NCBI GenBank assembly: GCA_947396885.1
Contig: OX377202.1
Coordinates: 7,502,001-7,566,000 of the forward strand
From: Heligmosomoides polygyrus polygyrus
Taxonomy: Eukaryota; Nematoda; Chromadorea; Rhabditida; Heligmosomidae
Direction of reading: 5' to 3'
Length of the DNA: 64,000 nt
The notes beneath the pieces were generated by a model that saw only the letters and a program-made list of their open reading frames with translations, was not told where the DNA came from and made no database searches. Positions 10,880-22,659 of this stretch are shown here, in pieces. The position numbers and the translations under genes are program-made. The stretch's first letter is position 1. Each line of letters opens with the position of its first letter.

Positions 10880-13785
10880 TTTATACCAAATTTTCTTCGC
10901 GCAAAAAAATATTCTAGTCATCTTAGTTGGTTTGTAGTTTAACCTGCCTGAAGATCATTTCGATTTGGAAGAGATCGCTTTGGTTTCAAAAGTCTTGAGC
11001 TACTTTAGAAGAGTGTCCAATTTGATTTGAAAAGTGTCCACGTGAAAATGGTATAATTCATCGAAGAACTGGTTACCTGCAATCCGTCAACAAAGCATAT
11101 CCTGTATAGCACACCGATGGTTGCAAATTCGTCCTGAAACGCCAGCGTCCTTCGTTCTGCAGCGGAACACATGGAGAGAAAACGAGTTCGAAAAATTCGA
11201 CCAATTCGTCCTACCACACCCTGATGATGACAGTATTGACATGTCTCCTCCAGGATTAGCTTTTACCGCCCTAAGCAAACCTAAAATGGAAAGCAGATCG
11301 GCAAACAAGATAGAGCCATGAAAACGCTTAAGCAGACAGAAATAGCCGGAACCATCCGAAATTGATCGAAGACGTAGTCCAAAGTCTTCGAAAAAGGATA
11401 CTGTACTGTACTGATTCGGGATGTTAGAAATTTTTCGGTAGCACACGTAGCTGTAAAGAACAAATCTTCTACTTTCTAGTGTGCAAACGCAACCTTGAAT
11501 GGGAGACTAGGGATTAAAATTCAGTACGTTTTTATACCATTTTCCCGCCAAATTGAAACTTTCAAATCAAAATGGATACTTTTCTAAACAAGCTTGACGC
11601 TTTTAAAATCAAACTGAAAACCACTGACACCAAACTTCTTCCACAATATACACTTTTGAACGGTCAGAATGATTTTTTATTGAAGAGAAATTTTGCACGA
11701 CTTCCTCTGAAATTTTTAAATTCATTTGCCGCAGTAAGTGAGCACACTGTCTAAGATTCTATTAAAATTTCACCTTTCAAGGAAAATTAATGGTTCAGAG
11801 TTTATTTTAAATGCAGAAAGGCAGCAATTCTGCAGTGTGGTAAAAGAATAGATCGCGCCATGCAGAAAAATACCCCGTCGTTATTTTCATTTGATTGATA
11901 GCAGATTTCTGTTGGCGTGGAGAAACAATAAACGGTACATCGGAACAGCTGTAGAAAACACACACACACATACCTCACATCATTGCTTCGAGCAAGCAGT
12001 ACAGTTCCACTATCAATCGAATGAAAATCGCGACGAATTAAACGATGCATAGCGCGATCTCGCCTTTTAATGCACTAAACGATTGCGGCCTTCCTGCATT
12101 TTAAAACAAACTTTAAGATGATTTTTCTTGAAAACTACGGATTTTATAACTTTTCAAAGAGTGTGCTCAGCTAAAGGAGAAGATGGGGCCAAAATATTTC
12201 AAAGGAAATTATACAAGTTTTCTTTCGACAAAAAATTATTCTAATATTCTAGGAGTGTATCTAGTGTAGCTTCGAAGAATCCCATTATAATTTGAAGATG
12301 CAGTGTTTGATTTCAAAAGCGTCAAACCTGCTTAGAAGTGTTCACAGTGGAAGGTGTCCACTTCCAAGAGGAAATGGCAAATATACCATTTTCATGTCGA
12401 ATTAGACATTTTTCACGTCAAATTGAACACTCTTCTAAGCCTAATCCTAGGACTTAAAAAAAAACAAAAAAACTGAAACAAAAGCGAACTCTTTCCAACC
12501 AAAATGAGCTTCTTCTACATTAAACTAGAGTTCCCAAAAACGTTAGAATAATTCTTTGTTCAAGCAAAATTCTAGTATTACTTTTAGTATTACTTTATTT
12601 GAATAGAATCAGGTGTTATTGTTCTGTTCTTTGAACTTTTAACTCTGTTCTTCTTGTTGTTGTCCTTTGAAGTTTTAACTCACATTTGTCCAATAATTGA
12701 ACACTTTGTTTGAAATTTGATAAAGTTCTCACTTTTTTGAGCAAGGTTATGGATTAAAGTTCGTTTTAAACAACAGGACGCGGTCATTTCTAGCTCCAAA
12801 AAGAGACTGCGTCACGCGCTCGTCCAAAACGTCGCTATTTTTATTCGACTGAAAGCAGAATTTCTATTTGCATGGAGATGGACACCTGTTAACTATACAA
12901 CAAAAAAAACTCTAAAGAATAACCGTATCCTTACTTCGATGCCTCACGTAAGCAGCATTTATACTATCAATCCAATAAAAATCGCTACGAGCTTTTCGAG
13001 TGCATGAAGCGATCTTGTCTTATAACCCACTTAATGATTACTTCCTTGTTGCGCTTTGAAACAAAATGTCATACTATTTTTTCTTGAAAAACAAAAATTT
13101 TTATAAAAATTAACTAATTCATTCCGACAGCTGAACTAAAAAATTTCTCAAAAAGCTATTCTCATTGTTTAAAGGAGAAATGATGGTTTAAAACTTGTTG
13201 TAAAGTGCAGGAAGCAGGAAGGGAGCCATTTTTAGTGCCAGAAAAGAGATTGCGCCCTCTTCCAAGACGACACGATTTTTATTCGATTGATAGCAGAATT
13301 ATTGCTTGCGTGGAGTTTGAGACCTGTTAACGATAGAACAAAAACAGCCGTAAAGAACGCACATATCCTCACTTTGATAGTTAATGTGAGTGGCATGTAC
13401 ACTACCAATCAAATAGAAGTTGCGAAGAGCCTTTTTGAGTGCATGGCGTGATCTAATCATTTAATACGCGATATGCTTGATTCTACAGTGTGCTTAAAAA
13501 ATTCAGTTTATTATTTTTTCTCTAAAAATAAAAATTTCATGAAATTATATTACACTTATTGGCAAAGGTAAACTAAAAATCTCAAAGAACGTTAGACCAA
13601 ATTTTTCTTGCAAAAAAAATTATTTTAACCGTCTAATTGAGTCTATAGTTTAACCGGCCTGAAGGTCATGCCAATTCGGAAGAGTTCGCTTTGATTTCAA
13701 AAGTCTTAATTAAAGCTTGCTTAGAAGAGTGTCCAGTTTGACGTGAAAAGTGCCAAATTCGAAGTGAAAAGTGTTCCCGGCCGAT
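10880..13785. repeat. Cluster of AT-rich fold-back elements
   Basis: The outer motif is GTCCAATTTGACGTGAAAAT and its inverse. An inner conserved block (GATCGCGCCATGCA, then TTTTTATTCGATTGATAG) occurs in both orientations at about 11850, 12050, 12810-13010 and 13260-13450. This means at least two or three overlapping or nested copies. Related elements are at 16365-18745, 28255-29870, 33675-35350, 48608-49320 and 51510-52465. No transposase was found. Confidence 0.7.
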
Positions 13786-13789
13786 GCAC

Positions 13790-13891
13790 CATAAGCTAGA
13801 TTGCTAGAGTCGGTGGTTCAGAATATGCCCTTCGGTACACACATACACCAGTTGATCGACACCGTTTACCTCAAACTTGGGTAATTAAACC
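13790..13891 (-). ncRNA. SL1 spliced-leader RNA gene or pseudogene
   Basis: Bases 13891-13870 on the minus strand are an exact match to the 22-base nematode SL1 leader, beginning GGTTTAATTACCCAAG and ending GAG. They are followed directly by GTAAAC, the donor sequence of SL1 RNA. The 5' GGTTTA can pair with the TAAAC after the leader, as in the SL RNA first stem. I do not see a clear Sm-binding site of the AATTTTTGG type in the next 80 bases, so the locus may be a decayed copy. The 3' end is approximate. Upstream regulatory elements could not be identified by eye. Confidence 0.6.
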
Positions 13892-14222
13892 AAAACTTTA
13901 ATATACAGTACATATTAGAGCGTTCTAAAAAACATCTTACAAAAGAATGAGGAATAGGAAAAATGAAACATGAGAAGAGCGCCATGTGAGTTTTCCCATA
14001 TGACTTTTATAGGAAGTTTTTTGTTTGCATAGCTGCACAATCTCATGAATCTCTAAGCGAAATTTTTCACAGTCTCCCACGAAATTGACCCATGATCGGG
14101 AGAAAGTCGCGATAAAAATGGTATATTCATCAAATCTTAGTTCGCTAGAGTACACTAATATAAGTCACGTTTCTTCTTGATCGCATGTCTCTGGACTTCT
14201 GAAGGAATTCAGTTGCCAATCT

Positions 14223-15155
14223 ATTAGGTCGGTACCTAAGTTCTGTCGTTTTTTGACCTCTAACTTCAAATGCAAGTATCTCGGCTCAAACATAACTTCC
14301 TTAGGCGAAATAAGAACCATTACAATCTACACATCTTTGCCAGCGAGACATTAGTTTATTTATTCCAGTAGCATAGAACTCCGGAGATCTAGAAGCCATG
14401 AATCCTCCGAGAGCAGATTCCCCTTTCGAGCTCGCCGTTTGGAAGTATCGTCAGCGCTCCTTCTACGCAACAAAAACGACCCGTTTCTGGAGCGAATTGT
14501 GACTTGTGACAAAAAATGAATTATCTACGACAGTAGACGACGAAGTGCTCAATGGTTGGATATTGACGAAGCACCTAAACACTGTTCAAAGCCGAGTATG
14601 CACCAGGAAAAGGTGATGGTGACCGTTTGGTGGTGTGCCACCCGTTTAATCCACTATAGCGTTCTCAAACCTCGTGAAACAATCACGGCGGAAAAGTACT
14701 GTCAGAAGCTGGACGAGGTGCGCAAGGAGCTCCAGCAAATCTACCCAGCGCTGATCTACAGAAGGGGACCGATACTTTTGCGCGACAACGCTAGGTTGCA
14801 CGTATCGATGATCACCAGGCAGAAGCTCCATTCTTTGGGGTACGAAACACTCGACCATCCACCGTATTCGCCCGATCTATCGTCTACAGACTACCACTTT
14901 GTCAAACATCCCGACGGCTTCCTTCGCGGAAAATACTTCAGGAACCGACATGATGCAGAATATGCTCTCGAAGAAATTATCGCTTCTAGGTCTCCGCAGT
15001 TCTATGCTACTGGAAAAAAATAAACTAATATCTCGTTGGCAAAGTTGTGTGGATTGTAGCGGTTCTTATTTCGACTAATAAAGTTATGCTTGCGCCAAGA
15101 TATTTACATTTGAATTTAGAGGTCAAAAAACGACAGAGCTTAGATAACGACTTAA
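14223..15155 (+). mobile_element. Mariner element, internally deleted
   Basis: Terminal inverted repeats start TTAGGTCGGTACCTAAGTTC and end with the inverse at TA. The 14556-15023 frame encodes the C-terminal two-thirds of a mariner transposase. It keeps the second catalytic Asp in LLRDNARLHV and the third in [14 protein letters not shown], with the D34D spacing. The N-terminal DNA-binding domain is mostly deleted, and the first Asp region (TCDKK at about 14505) is out of frame. It is therefore non-autonomous. Confidence 0.88.
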
Positions 15156-15690
15156 TAATATTTGTTTAGGATTTCTTGCCAAATCGCTATCATAAAAACT
15201 TAGAAGAGTGTCCAATTTTATTTGAAAAGTGTCCAATTCGACGTGAAAATGAGATAAATAGCGCTCGAAAACTGATACAGCTTTCGTTACAACCGAACTA
15301 CTTATTATTCAGGCAAAAGTTAACCCAAAGTTATGCTTAGGAAAAGCGAACCGAACGGCAGTAGGAGCTACTGTCCTTTTTCCTCTTCTTAGAGACCAGT
15401 AGCGGTAGAAAACCGAGCGCTCGCTCCAACCTTATCCTGTCCGGCCTGTGGTCGACCCTGTCGAGCATGTTGCTGACCAGTCCGTCCTTTTGAAATGGCC
15501 GTCTTGGCCGCGGACCTTGTCCACACACACACACACGCCTTCACACTTTGGCCATTGTACCGAACGGTGTGTAGCGGCACTCTTAGGCAAACAGTGTTGT
15601 CAATAAAAACGCGCTAATTCCTGCCTTTGCAAAGAATCCGGGCGTTTTCCGGCCGGCTGGCTGGGGCGTGGTGGTCCGGTTTCTGGACGC

Positions 15691-15698
15691 CTATAAAG
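15691..15698 (+). promoter_or_regulatory. TATA-like box upstream of the Ser/Thr-rich gene
   Basis: A CTATAAAG sequence lies about 55 bases before the ATG at 15749. The spacing would put transcription start near 15720. No SL acceptor (TTTCAG) is obvious between it and the ATG. This is inference from one motif. Confidence 0.35.
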
Positions 15699-15748
15699 GT
15701 GTCATCACCCTGGAGGAGCCTGGTCGCCATAAGTGCTCGCGGACTCTC

Positions 15749-18700
15749 ATGCAGATGATGTTCGTCTTGTATTCGCTCTCGGTGTTTACGCTCGCCTTGG
15801 CGCAGTACGATGAGTTCTCCATTCTGGAAGAGGTGCTCGCAAGGAGTACTGCTACTACTCCTCTCTCCTCAACAAGGACGACGACCACAGCTCCCGAAGT
15901 CGAGATCGATGCCTCTTCGTCCTCCTCCGAAGAGAAATCCCATGAAATCAGCACTGCTACTTCGTCAACAATAGGAGCAACCTCCTCAGGTACTTCCACG
16001 GTGAAAGCTGACGGAGGATTGCTCGGAATCGGAGGAGGAACCCCTTCCGTCACCGAAGAATCAGGGAGCAATACTAAAGGTAAGCGACGTCATGCTACAA
16101 AAATCAACGCCAAATTAAAGATAGACTTCTTAAGGATGGAAGAACACCGCTACCACTACTGACACCGTCACTGCTTCTGAAGTCGAGCAAGAAACGTCTA
16201 AGGTAGGCTTTGAAGAGCGTTATTTTTAACGTTTAAAAAGACAAAAGGATAAAGGACAGCGTCGATCAAACCCTCTCGGGATGCGCCATGTATTCTATTA
16301 CGTTTACGGATGTCGTGGAAAACGTACACATTTTAATCGTTCACAAAATTTCTGTTCTTTTAGGCATGTACCATTTGTACGTCAAACTAACTGGACACTT
16401 TTCAAACCAAATTGGACACTTCTAAGTTAGCCCTAAGACTTTTGAAATCAAAGCGAACTCTTCCAAACCGAAATAATCTTCAGGCAGGTTAAACTACAGA
16501 CTAACTAAGATGGTTAGAATAATTTTTGCGCGAAGAAAATTTAGTATAACTTTATTTGAAAGTTTTTAGTTCATCTGTCCCAATTACTGTAATAAATTTA
16601 TAAAATCCTTATTTTTCGAAAATATCAAAATTTATCTTGAAGTACAGCAGAGAAGAAATAATATAGTGCATTGAAAGTACAGACCGCGCCATGCACTCGA
16701 AAAGTTCGTCGCGACTCCGACTTGATTGATATTAAATGCCACTTACCATCAAAGTGAAAAAGTGAAAAAGTGAAAAATCAAAGTGAGAATACGCGTGTTC
16801 ATTACAATGTTTTTGTTGTATTGTTTAATTTTGCTATCAATCGAAAAAAATCGCAACGTCTTGAACGAAGGCATGGCACAATCTCCTTCTTTGCACTAGA
16901 AAATGGCCGCCTTCCTGCTCTTTAAAACATGCCTTGAATTATTTTCTTCAAAAAATTAAAATCTTATGAAATTTCAAACAGTGTGTTCACTTATTAAGTA
17001 GGTGAATTAACATTTCAAGGAAAATCATACTAAAATTTTCCTTGAAGTGTTAATTCATGAAAAAAGCGTTTCATGAAAGAATTATTTAGAAATTGAACTG
17101 AATCTCTCTCAAATCACGAAGAAAGTTTTTCAGATTAAATCAGAGACTACTCGAGACGGTTGGAATAATTTTTGGATCTATCATAGTCGGGGGTGGGAGA
17201 CACATAACTAAAAATCATGGAACAAATTCAAAGGAGCTTAAAGACGACAAAATAGTACCCAAGATGCAAGCAAACAAACAAAAAACAAAAAACAAACAAA
17301 AAATCACCGCGGTGGTAAAGATGTCCCGGCGAGCAGAGGGTATTCAAACACAGCTGATCGCGCCTGACATGTTTTAACCAGAATCGTTTATGTTGATGGG
17401 CTCACATGGCTTCACAATCGTGGTGAATTTTTTGTTTTTGTTGTATTTTTTTGTAAAATTGTCAGCTTGGACCCTATTTTGTCCTCTAGAACCAGCTCCG
17501 TGAATCCCAAGTAAATTTGTTGCATTATTCATAGTTATGTGCCCTCCCCCCCCCCAACTAGGATAGATCCTAATTTTCTTGTTCAAAGAAAATCTAGTAG
17601 GACCTATCCTAATCGGAGGAAGGCATGTAGTAATTCCACCTCCAATCCCTTGCTTAGGCTTCCTTCAGCAGCTCTCCCATCATGCGAAGGCTTTTAATTA
17701 AATTCGGTAGATGAGGTTGTGTGCTATAGAATAACGCACGCGTCTGACACTTTATGGTTGCCCTCTCCTGACTAGGATATATCTAATTTAGCACGCCTTT
17801 CCTTGAATTTTTTAAAATTTATCTGCCTCATAAGTGACGATGATTCTGAAATTGTATAAAAATTTCATTTTTAATGAAAATAAATGGCTTAGAGTTTACT
17901 TTATGGCGCTAGAAGGTAGCAATTTTTCGCACACTAAAAAAGGAGATCGCGCCATGTACACGTCTAGCTCGTTTCGATTTGTGTTTGGTTGGTAGTATAA
18001 ATGCTGCTTACTCGAAATGGCAAAGATGTGTGCGGACTTCTGTTTTCGTTCTTTTCTTGTTGCAAATACACTTTTTTCTATCAAATAGAGCAAAATCGCA
18101 AAGATCTGCTTGGCTGCATGGAGCGCTTTTTTTTTAATAAATCAAGGATAAGTGACAGCGTTATTCAATCCCTTTCTGGGATGCGCCACGCATTCTACTT
18201 CTACGAGATATCGTGGAGGCGGTTTGAATGCGTATTTGGCCATACTTGCGGTGGCCAGCCGATGTACAAGTCAGTGCTCTATCCTTCCCAGACAAATCTG
18301 GTACCAATTCACCGACCCCGGAGGATAGAAGCTTGGTTGGCCTGGGCAGGGAATCCGAACCACGATCCTGGTATCGCGTGCAGGCAAGAGTCGGCGCCTC
18401 ATCGGACTCTGCTACTCGCGCCCTCTTCTTTTAATATGCTAAAAAAATGCGTCTTTCTGCACTATAGAAAAAAGCTTTCAACCATTATTTTTCATTCAAA
18501 AATTAATTTTTATAAAAACTCAAACAGTGCTGGGTCTTCAATTCATCCGCCCAACACTCACAGTGCAGGGGAATTAGAATTTTCAAAGAAAATCATATTT
18601 ATTTTTCCGTAAACAACAAACTATTCTAACCGCCTGGGAGAGTCTCTAGTTTAATCTGGAAGACGTTCGATTTGACTTGGAAGATGTTCAGTTCGATCTC

Positions 18701-18976
18701 AAAAGTCTTAGACTTGCTAAGACGAGTGTCCAATTTGACGTGAAAATGTTGCAAAAAATTGAAGCGCTATTTCTACCTCTTAAGAGTTCTTCTTGAACGA
18801 TAGCCATTAAATTTTTGGAAAATCTCCATCCGAACAGTATCTAAAAGGTGCCTTTGCAGATGACCACCACCAAAGCGACAACGAATGGAGCAGTAGTGAG
18901 TTCGGGGAAATCCGTCACCGATATGGACAACACTGATCTTTCACGGATTTATCGCAAGCTATTCCCGTATGTGTAA
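15749..18976 (+). CDS. Secreted Ser/Thr-rich protein, three exons, 171 aa
   Basis: Exons are 15749-16079, 16135-16202 and 18860-18976, with GTAAGC and GTAGGC donors and TTAAG and TTGCAG acceptors in compatible phases. Residues 1-18 (MQMMFVLYSLSVFTLALA) form a signal peptide with likely cleavage before QYDEF. The mature part is rich in Thr, Ser, Glu and Gly (STATTPLSSTRTTTTAPEVE, then SSSSSEEK), suggesting mucin-like O-glycosylation. The last exon adds MTTTKATTNGAVVSSGKS and ends YRKLFPYV. I do not recognise the family. An in-frame ATG at 15668 exists, but 15749 is preferred because it starts the signal peptide and lies downstream of a TATA-like box. Intron 2 is full of repeats. Confidence 0.72.
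17174..17570. mobile_element. Palindromic GGATC-type element, short copy
   Basis: It runs from GGATCTATCATAGTCGGGGG to CAACTAGGATAGATCC. Inner motifs are shared with the copies at 44006 and 63583. It lies within intron 2 of the Ser/Thr-rich gene, nested in an AT-rich fold-back element. Confidence 0.75.
18147..18425 (-). repeat. tRNA-derived SINE copy
   Basis: The A-box side is at about 18420 (GCGAGTAGCAGAGTCCGATG on the minus strand). The B box region is near 18370, and the body ends at ATGCGCCACGCA and the AAGGATAAG tail near 18150. It lies within intron 2 of the Ser/Thr-rich gene. Confidence 0.65.
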
Positions 18977-19294
18977 TGCGAATACTAACTGATACAGGTG
19001 TACAGATTATACTAATTTATTTGAAATCATTTGGAATGCTCGTACTACCTTTGGACTAATTTATTTTTATGCGATAAATATGCCATTAAACACTGTCGAT
19101 CCTCGAAGCCGAACATACGCTGTGCTGGCAAGAGCGGCACATGCCGCTTTAGGCGGGATTTATATTTCAATCGCTTCAATTTCGGCGGGTTATGAAAACT
19201 GCGCAAATCGATTAGGCGGCGCAGACGATCGGTATCGATAGGTTTCATGGCGCCGCACCACCTGGCGACGAAAGTGTAAATCCCCACTTAGTCA

Positions 19295-20608
19295 GCTGTA
19301 TCACCCGTCGTATCGCTGATCATGGATTTCCATTCGTCCCTGCTGCGCGCCAGGGTGCTCCAGTGGATCCTGCCCCGCTTGCAGGAAAGGAAGAGTGCCA
19401 TATCATTCATTCAGGGCTTTCACGAAGAAGTACGACCATTGCCTTGGTTGGCGTCCTGGTGCTGTCTTGACATCCCGCGGAAGCAGTCGGTAACGGCTCT
19501 CGTTCAGCGGGTGTCTGCGAAGCGGCGAAGCGCATTACGTGCCCGGCCCACCGAATTTTCGACGACTTGGCACATGCAACAGCGTCTCTGATCTTCGAAC
19601 GTCGACGAAGCTCGCAACTCCGGAGCCATTCTCTCATTTGTGTGAGTCGTATCCTGCCCTGACGTACTCAGAGACTTGAGCAATATGAAAGCAGGATGAA
19701 CACGCTGATCGCGTATTCATCTTGCTTTCGTATAGCCAAGCTCTCAGAAGGCACGGATTCGAATGTTTTTCGTCTTCCTCACGACCTCTTAGACGCTATT
19801 GAAAACTCCCTAAGTCACTCGTTTCATCTTGCACAGCTCTGGCGCTAGGTCGCTGGCCATATTGACTCCGCGACCCAGATACACGTAGCTGGAGCATTCG
19901 GAGATGTTCGTTCCGTTGAGCGAGAATGGGGCATCAGAAACCCATCCGTTCCTCATGAACATCGTCTTCGTAAGATTCAGCTGCAGTGCAACGTTCCCAC
20001 ATACACGATCGAAGTCGACCGGCATTCGTTCCGCCTGGCTGATGCTCGGTGTTATGAGCACGATGTCGTCAGCGAAGCGCAGATGACACAGTTGCCGGCC
20101 ATCTACCTTCACTCCCATGTCTTCCCATTCTAGTTCGCGCATGACGTTTTCGAGGGTGGCGCTGAAGAGCTTCGGGGATATGGTATCCCCTTGTCGAACC
20201 CCTCTCTTCACGTCAATGACGACGTCGTTGTAGAATGGAGAGATCTTGGTCGTGAATCCACTGTACAGCTCTCGAAGGACTCTGATTTACTGAGTAGGAA
20301 CGCCCTGAGTGAGCAGGGCTTCGAGGACCGCATCGGTCTCGACAGAGTCGAATGCCTTCTTCAGGTCGATGAACGTAAGGCAAAGCGGCAGCTTGTAGTC
20401 TCGCGACACTTCGATGAGCTTCGTAATGGTGTGTATGTGGTCGATCATGCTGAATCCTCTCTGAAATCCTGCTTGCTCGCATGGCTGTCCTTCGTCCAGC
20501 GTTCTGCTGATCCTATTCAGGATCACCCGAGTGAACAGCTTGTAGACTACTGACAGAAGGCAGATCGGGCGATAGTTCCCAATGTCGTGTACGTCTCCCT
20601 TGTAAAAA
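19295..20608 (-). pseudogene. Decayed LINE (RTE-like) reverse transcriptase
   Basis: On the minus strand it reads from GNYRPICLLSVVYKLFTRVI through LCLTFIDLKKAFDSV, an in-frame stop near 20288, then VKRGVRQGDTISPKLFSATL and LRFADDIVLITP (FADD at 20076-20065). Further stops and frameshifts follow after 19810. The 3' end at about 19296 has the GGTGATACAG tail seen in the copy at 31880-32705. The 5' part including the endonuclease is missing. Confidence 0.9.
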
Positions 20609-20762
20609 GAAATCTACTAATAATAGCTATGGGCAAACGAGCAAGCGAGAATCGCATTAACGCGCTGAAGTGAAAGCGAACTCGTTTCATATCACGTTGG
20701 ACAGTTTTAAGTAATCTTGACGCTCTTTGAAACCAAACTGAACATCTTCTAAATGAAAGGGC

Positions 20763-21112
20763 GATTCAATCCCAATGAGGGGGGGGGGGCACTCCATACT
20801 CACGTTGACACACTACATAGAGATGAATACTTGTAACATAACATGCCTACCTGAACCCCTGCTGTGGCTACTTCAGTCTTCCTCCTGAAATAAAGAGGAA
20901 ATTTAGACGAAAAAACACCGAACGAAAAGACGAGAAAAGGCGCGTCGACAGGTTCACCGTGGCGATTCGTACAGGGATAGCCGTACAGTGGCCGTGGATC
21001 GATACGTGGAGCCCGCAGACATCCCTGTACGTATCGCCACGGTGAACCTGTCGACGCGCATACATGCGTTCCGGCTCGAGGCCGTCCTGGCCCCCCTCAT
21101 TGGGATTGAACC
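20763..21112. repeat. Palindrome flanked by a 24-base direct repeat
   Basis: Outer arms are GATTCAATCCCAATGAGGGG and CCCCTCATTGGGATTGAACC. Inner arms pair over GCGCGTCGACAGGTTCACCG. The sequence AACTGAACATCTTCTAAATG (continuing AAA) occurs immediately before (about 20737) and after (about 21114), as a target duplication would. Confidence 0.75.
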
Positions 21113-21529
21113 AAAAACTGAACATCTTCTAAATGAAAAGGCTTCCATATCACACTAGAAACACTTTACAAATAGTAGAACGCTTTTTTTGCTGTATAAT
21201 GCTATTTTTGTTGCATCCTCTAATAAGTCTCCAATACTGTATATGGATTTCCACGGAGATGGAGCTTTGCACACCGATAGGTACCGTGTGAAGAACCGGC
21301 CAGTGAGAAAAGTTAGCGGCACAACAGCAATGGATAATTTTTATAAAGCATAAGCTACCACTGCAATGAGAACTGACAGGTAGCAGACGCTTAATATCAA
21401 GCATGACGATGTTCGGAAACCGGAACGGAAAACTACAACCCAACACCGGGAAAGCTGTTATCGTGCACTAACGTTTGAAAAGCTGCAAGCCAACAGGGAC
21501 GGAAAACACTGAATACTGTCAGGCTATAC

Positions 21530-22160
21530 TCGCATGCGTAAGCTAATGGTAAGAACATACTGTATAATGCCGGTAATATCTTTTGGTCTTTGAGCGAAAA
21601 GAACGCAAAAAACGCCTTTTCTGTCTTTTTCGACAGCGCTCTTCAAATTGCGTGCTTTAAAAAATAAATCCGATATTTGGGATCAGCATCGAATGATCTA
21701 CCCGATAGAAGAGAAAAACGCCCAGTAAATATTAAAAATGGTGATTTGATGAGAAACATTCTGTTCGACACGGCGGCCACCCTTCCCTGCGGGAGATAAT
21801 TACACCAAAATGCCGCATTCGCATTCTGAATATAGCTCATCGAATAAGTTTGATAAATTCAATGAGCTATATTCAGAATATGGCATTTTGGTGTAATTAT
21901 CTCCCGCGAGGGAGGGAGTCCACCGCGTCGAACAGAATGTATTTCATCAAATCAACATTTTTAATATTTACTGGGCGTTTTTCTCTTCATCGGGTAGATC
22001 ATTCGATTCTGATCCCAAATGACGGATTTATTCCCTAAAGCAAGCAGTTTTAAAAGCGCTATCAAAAAGCGACGCAAAAGGCTTTTTTGCGCTTTTCCGC
22101 CGAAACACCAAAAGATACGGCCGGTAAGGTATCAACGGGTTATAGGAAGCATTAGCTAAG
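21530..22160. repeat. Long near-perfect palindrome
   Basis: Arms of about 300 bases meet near 21850. ATGAGCTATATTCAGAATAT, TTTTGGTGTAATTATCTCCC and GGGCGTTTTTCTCTTC are each present with their inverse. The arms differ by a few percent. There is no coding capacity. It lies just 3' of the PLD stop codon. Confidence 0.8.
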
Positions 22161-22558
22161 CGGCTACATTCACACAATCCTGGGCGAGAACGATTTCGAG
22201 GCAGTAGCACAGACACCTTAATGTACAATAAATACACTGCATGAAAATGTGCGATTCAAACAGCTCTATATTGTGCACGGATCTATCACATTCAAAAATT
22301 CTCGTTGTTATTACATGGAAAATATAGCAAAATGATATACAATTCGGGCACGATGACAGTCAGGATATTAGGAGCTCAAAAGCTACAAAGAAGCAATCAC
22401 TGTCAGGGTTGCGACGACTAGCACTGTGATGCACATGAGATGGATGCTGTGGTGGTGGCGGGATTCGCCTATTACAGGGTTCTCGAACGAACAAAGGGGA
22501 AGATAAACGAGGAAAGAGCGAGGCTGCACATGAAATCGCTGAGGTCGGCGAGAAAGCA

Positions 22559-22659
22559 TTAGGTGAAAACCGCGCTCGGAACAAGGCCTTCTTTCGATGT
22601 GATTCCTGGCGTGAGGTTCGCTTTGCACAGGAAATTTAACGGGAACTCCACCAGAGTAC
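22559..22659 (-). CDS. pld-1: PLD terminal exon and stop codon
   Basis: After a TTCAG acceptor the exon reads [18 protein letters not shown], then [14 protein letters not shown] and a TAA stop at 22561-22559. Animal PLDs end with the same pattern (LV-x-FP..FL..E..LxP-x-x-x-x-K-E-x-x-VP-x-x-V-x-T), and the extreme C-terminus is known to matter for activity in mammalian enzymes. It joins exon 30 (25335-25212) in phase 1 across the intron that holds the tRNA-like palindrome. Confidence 0.95.

Larger units (their letters stand above)
16365..18745. repeat. AT-rich fold-back element with nested insertions
   Basis: Outer ends are CGTCAAACTAACTGGACACT and the inverse GAGTGTCCAATTTGACGTGA near 18740. 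GATCGCGCCATG-type inner blocks lie near 16686 and 17945. Inside it are the palindromic element at 17174-17570 and a SINE at 18147-18425. The whole complex sits in intron 2 of the Ser/Thr-rich gene. A small SINE fragment also lies at 16240-16330. Confidence 0.65.
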
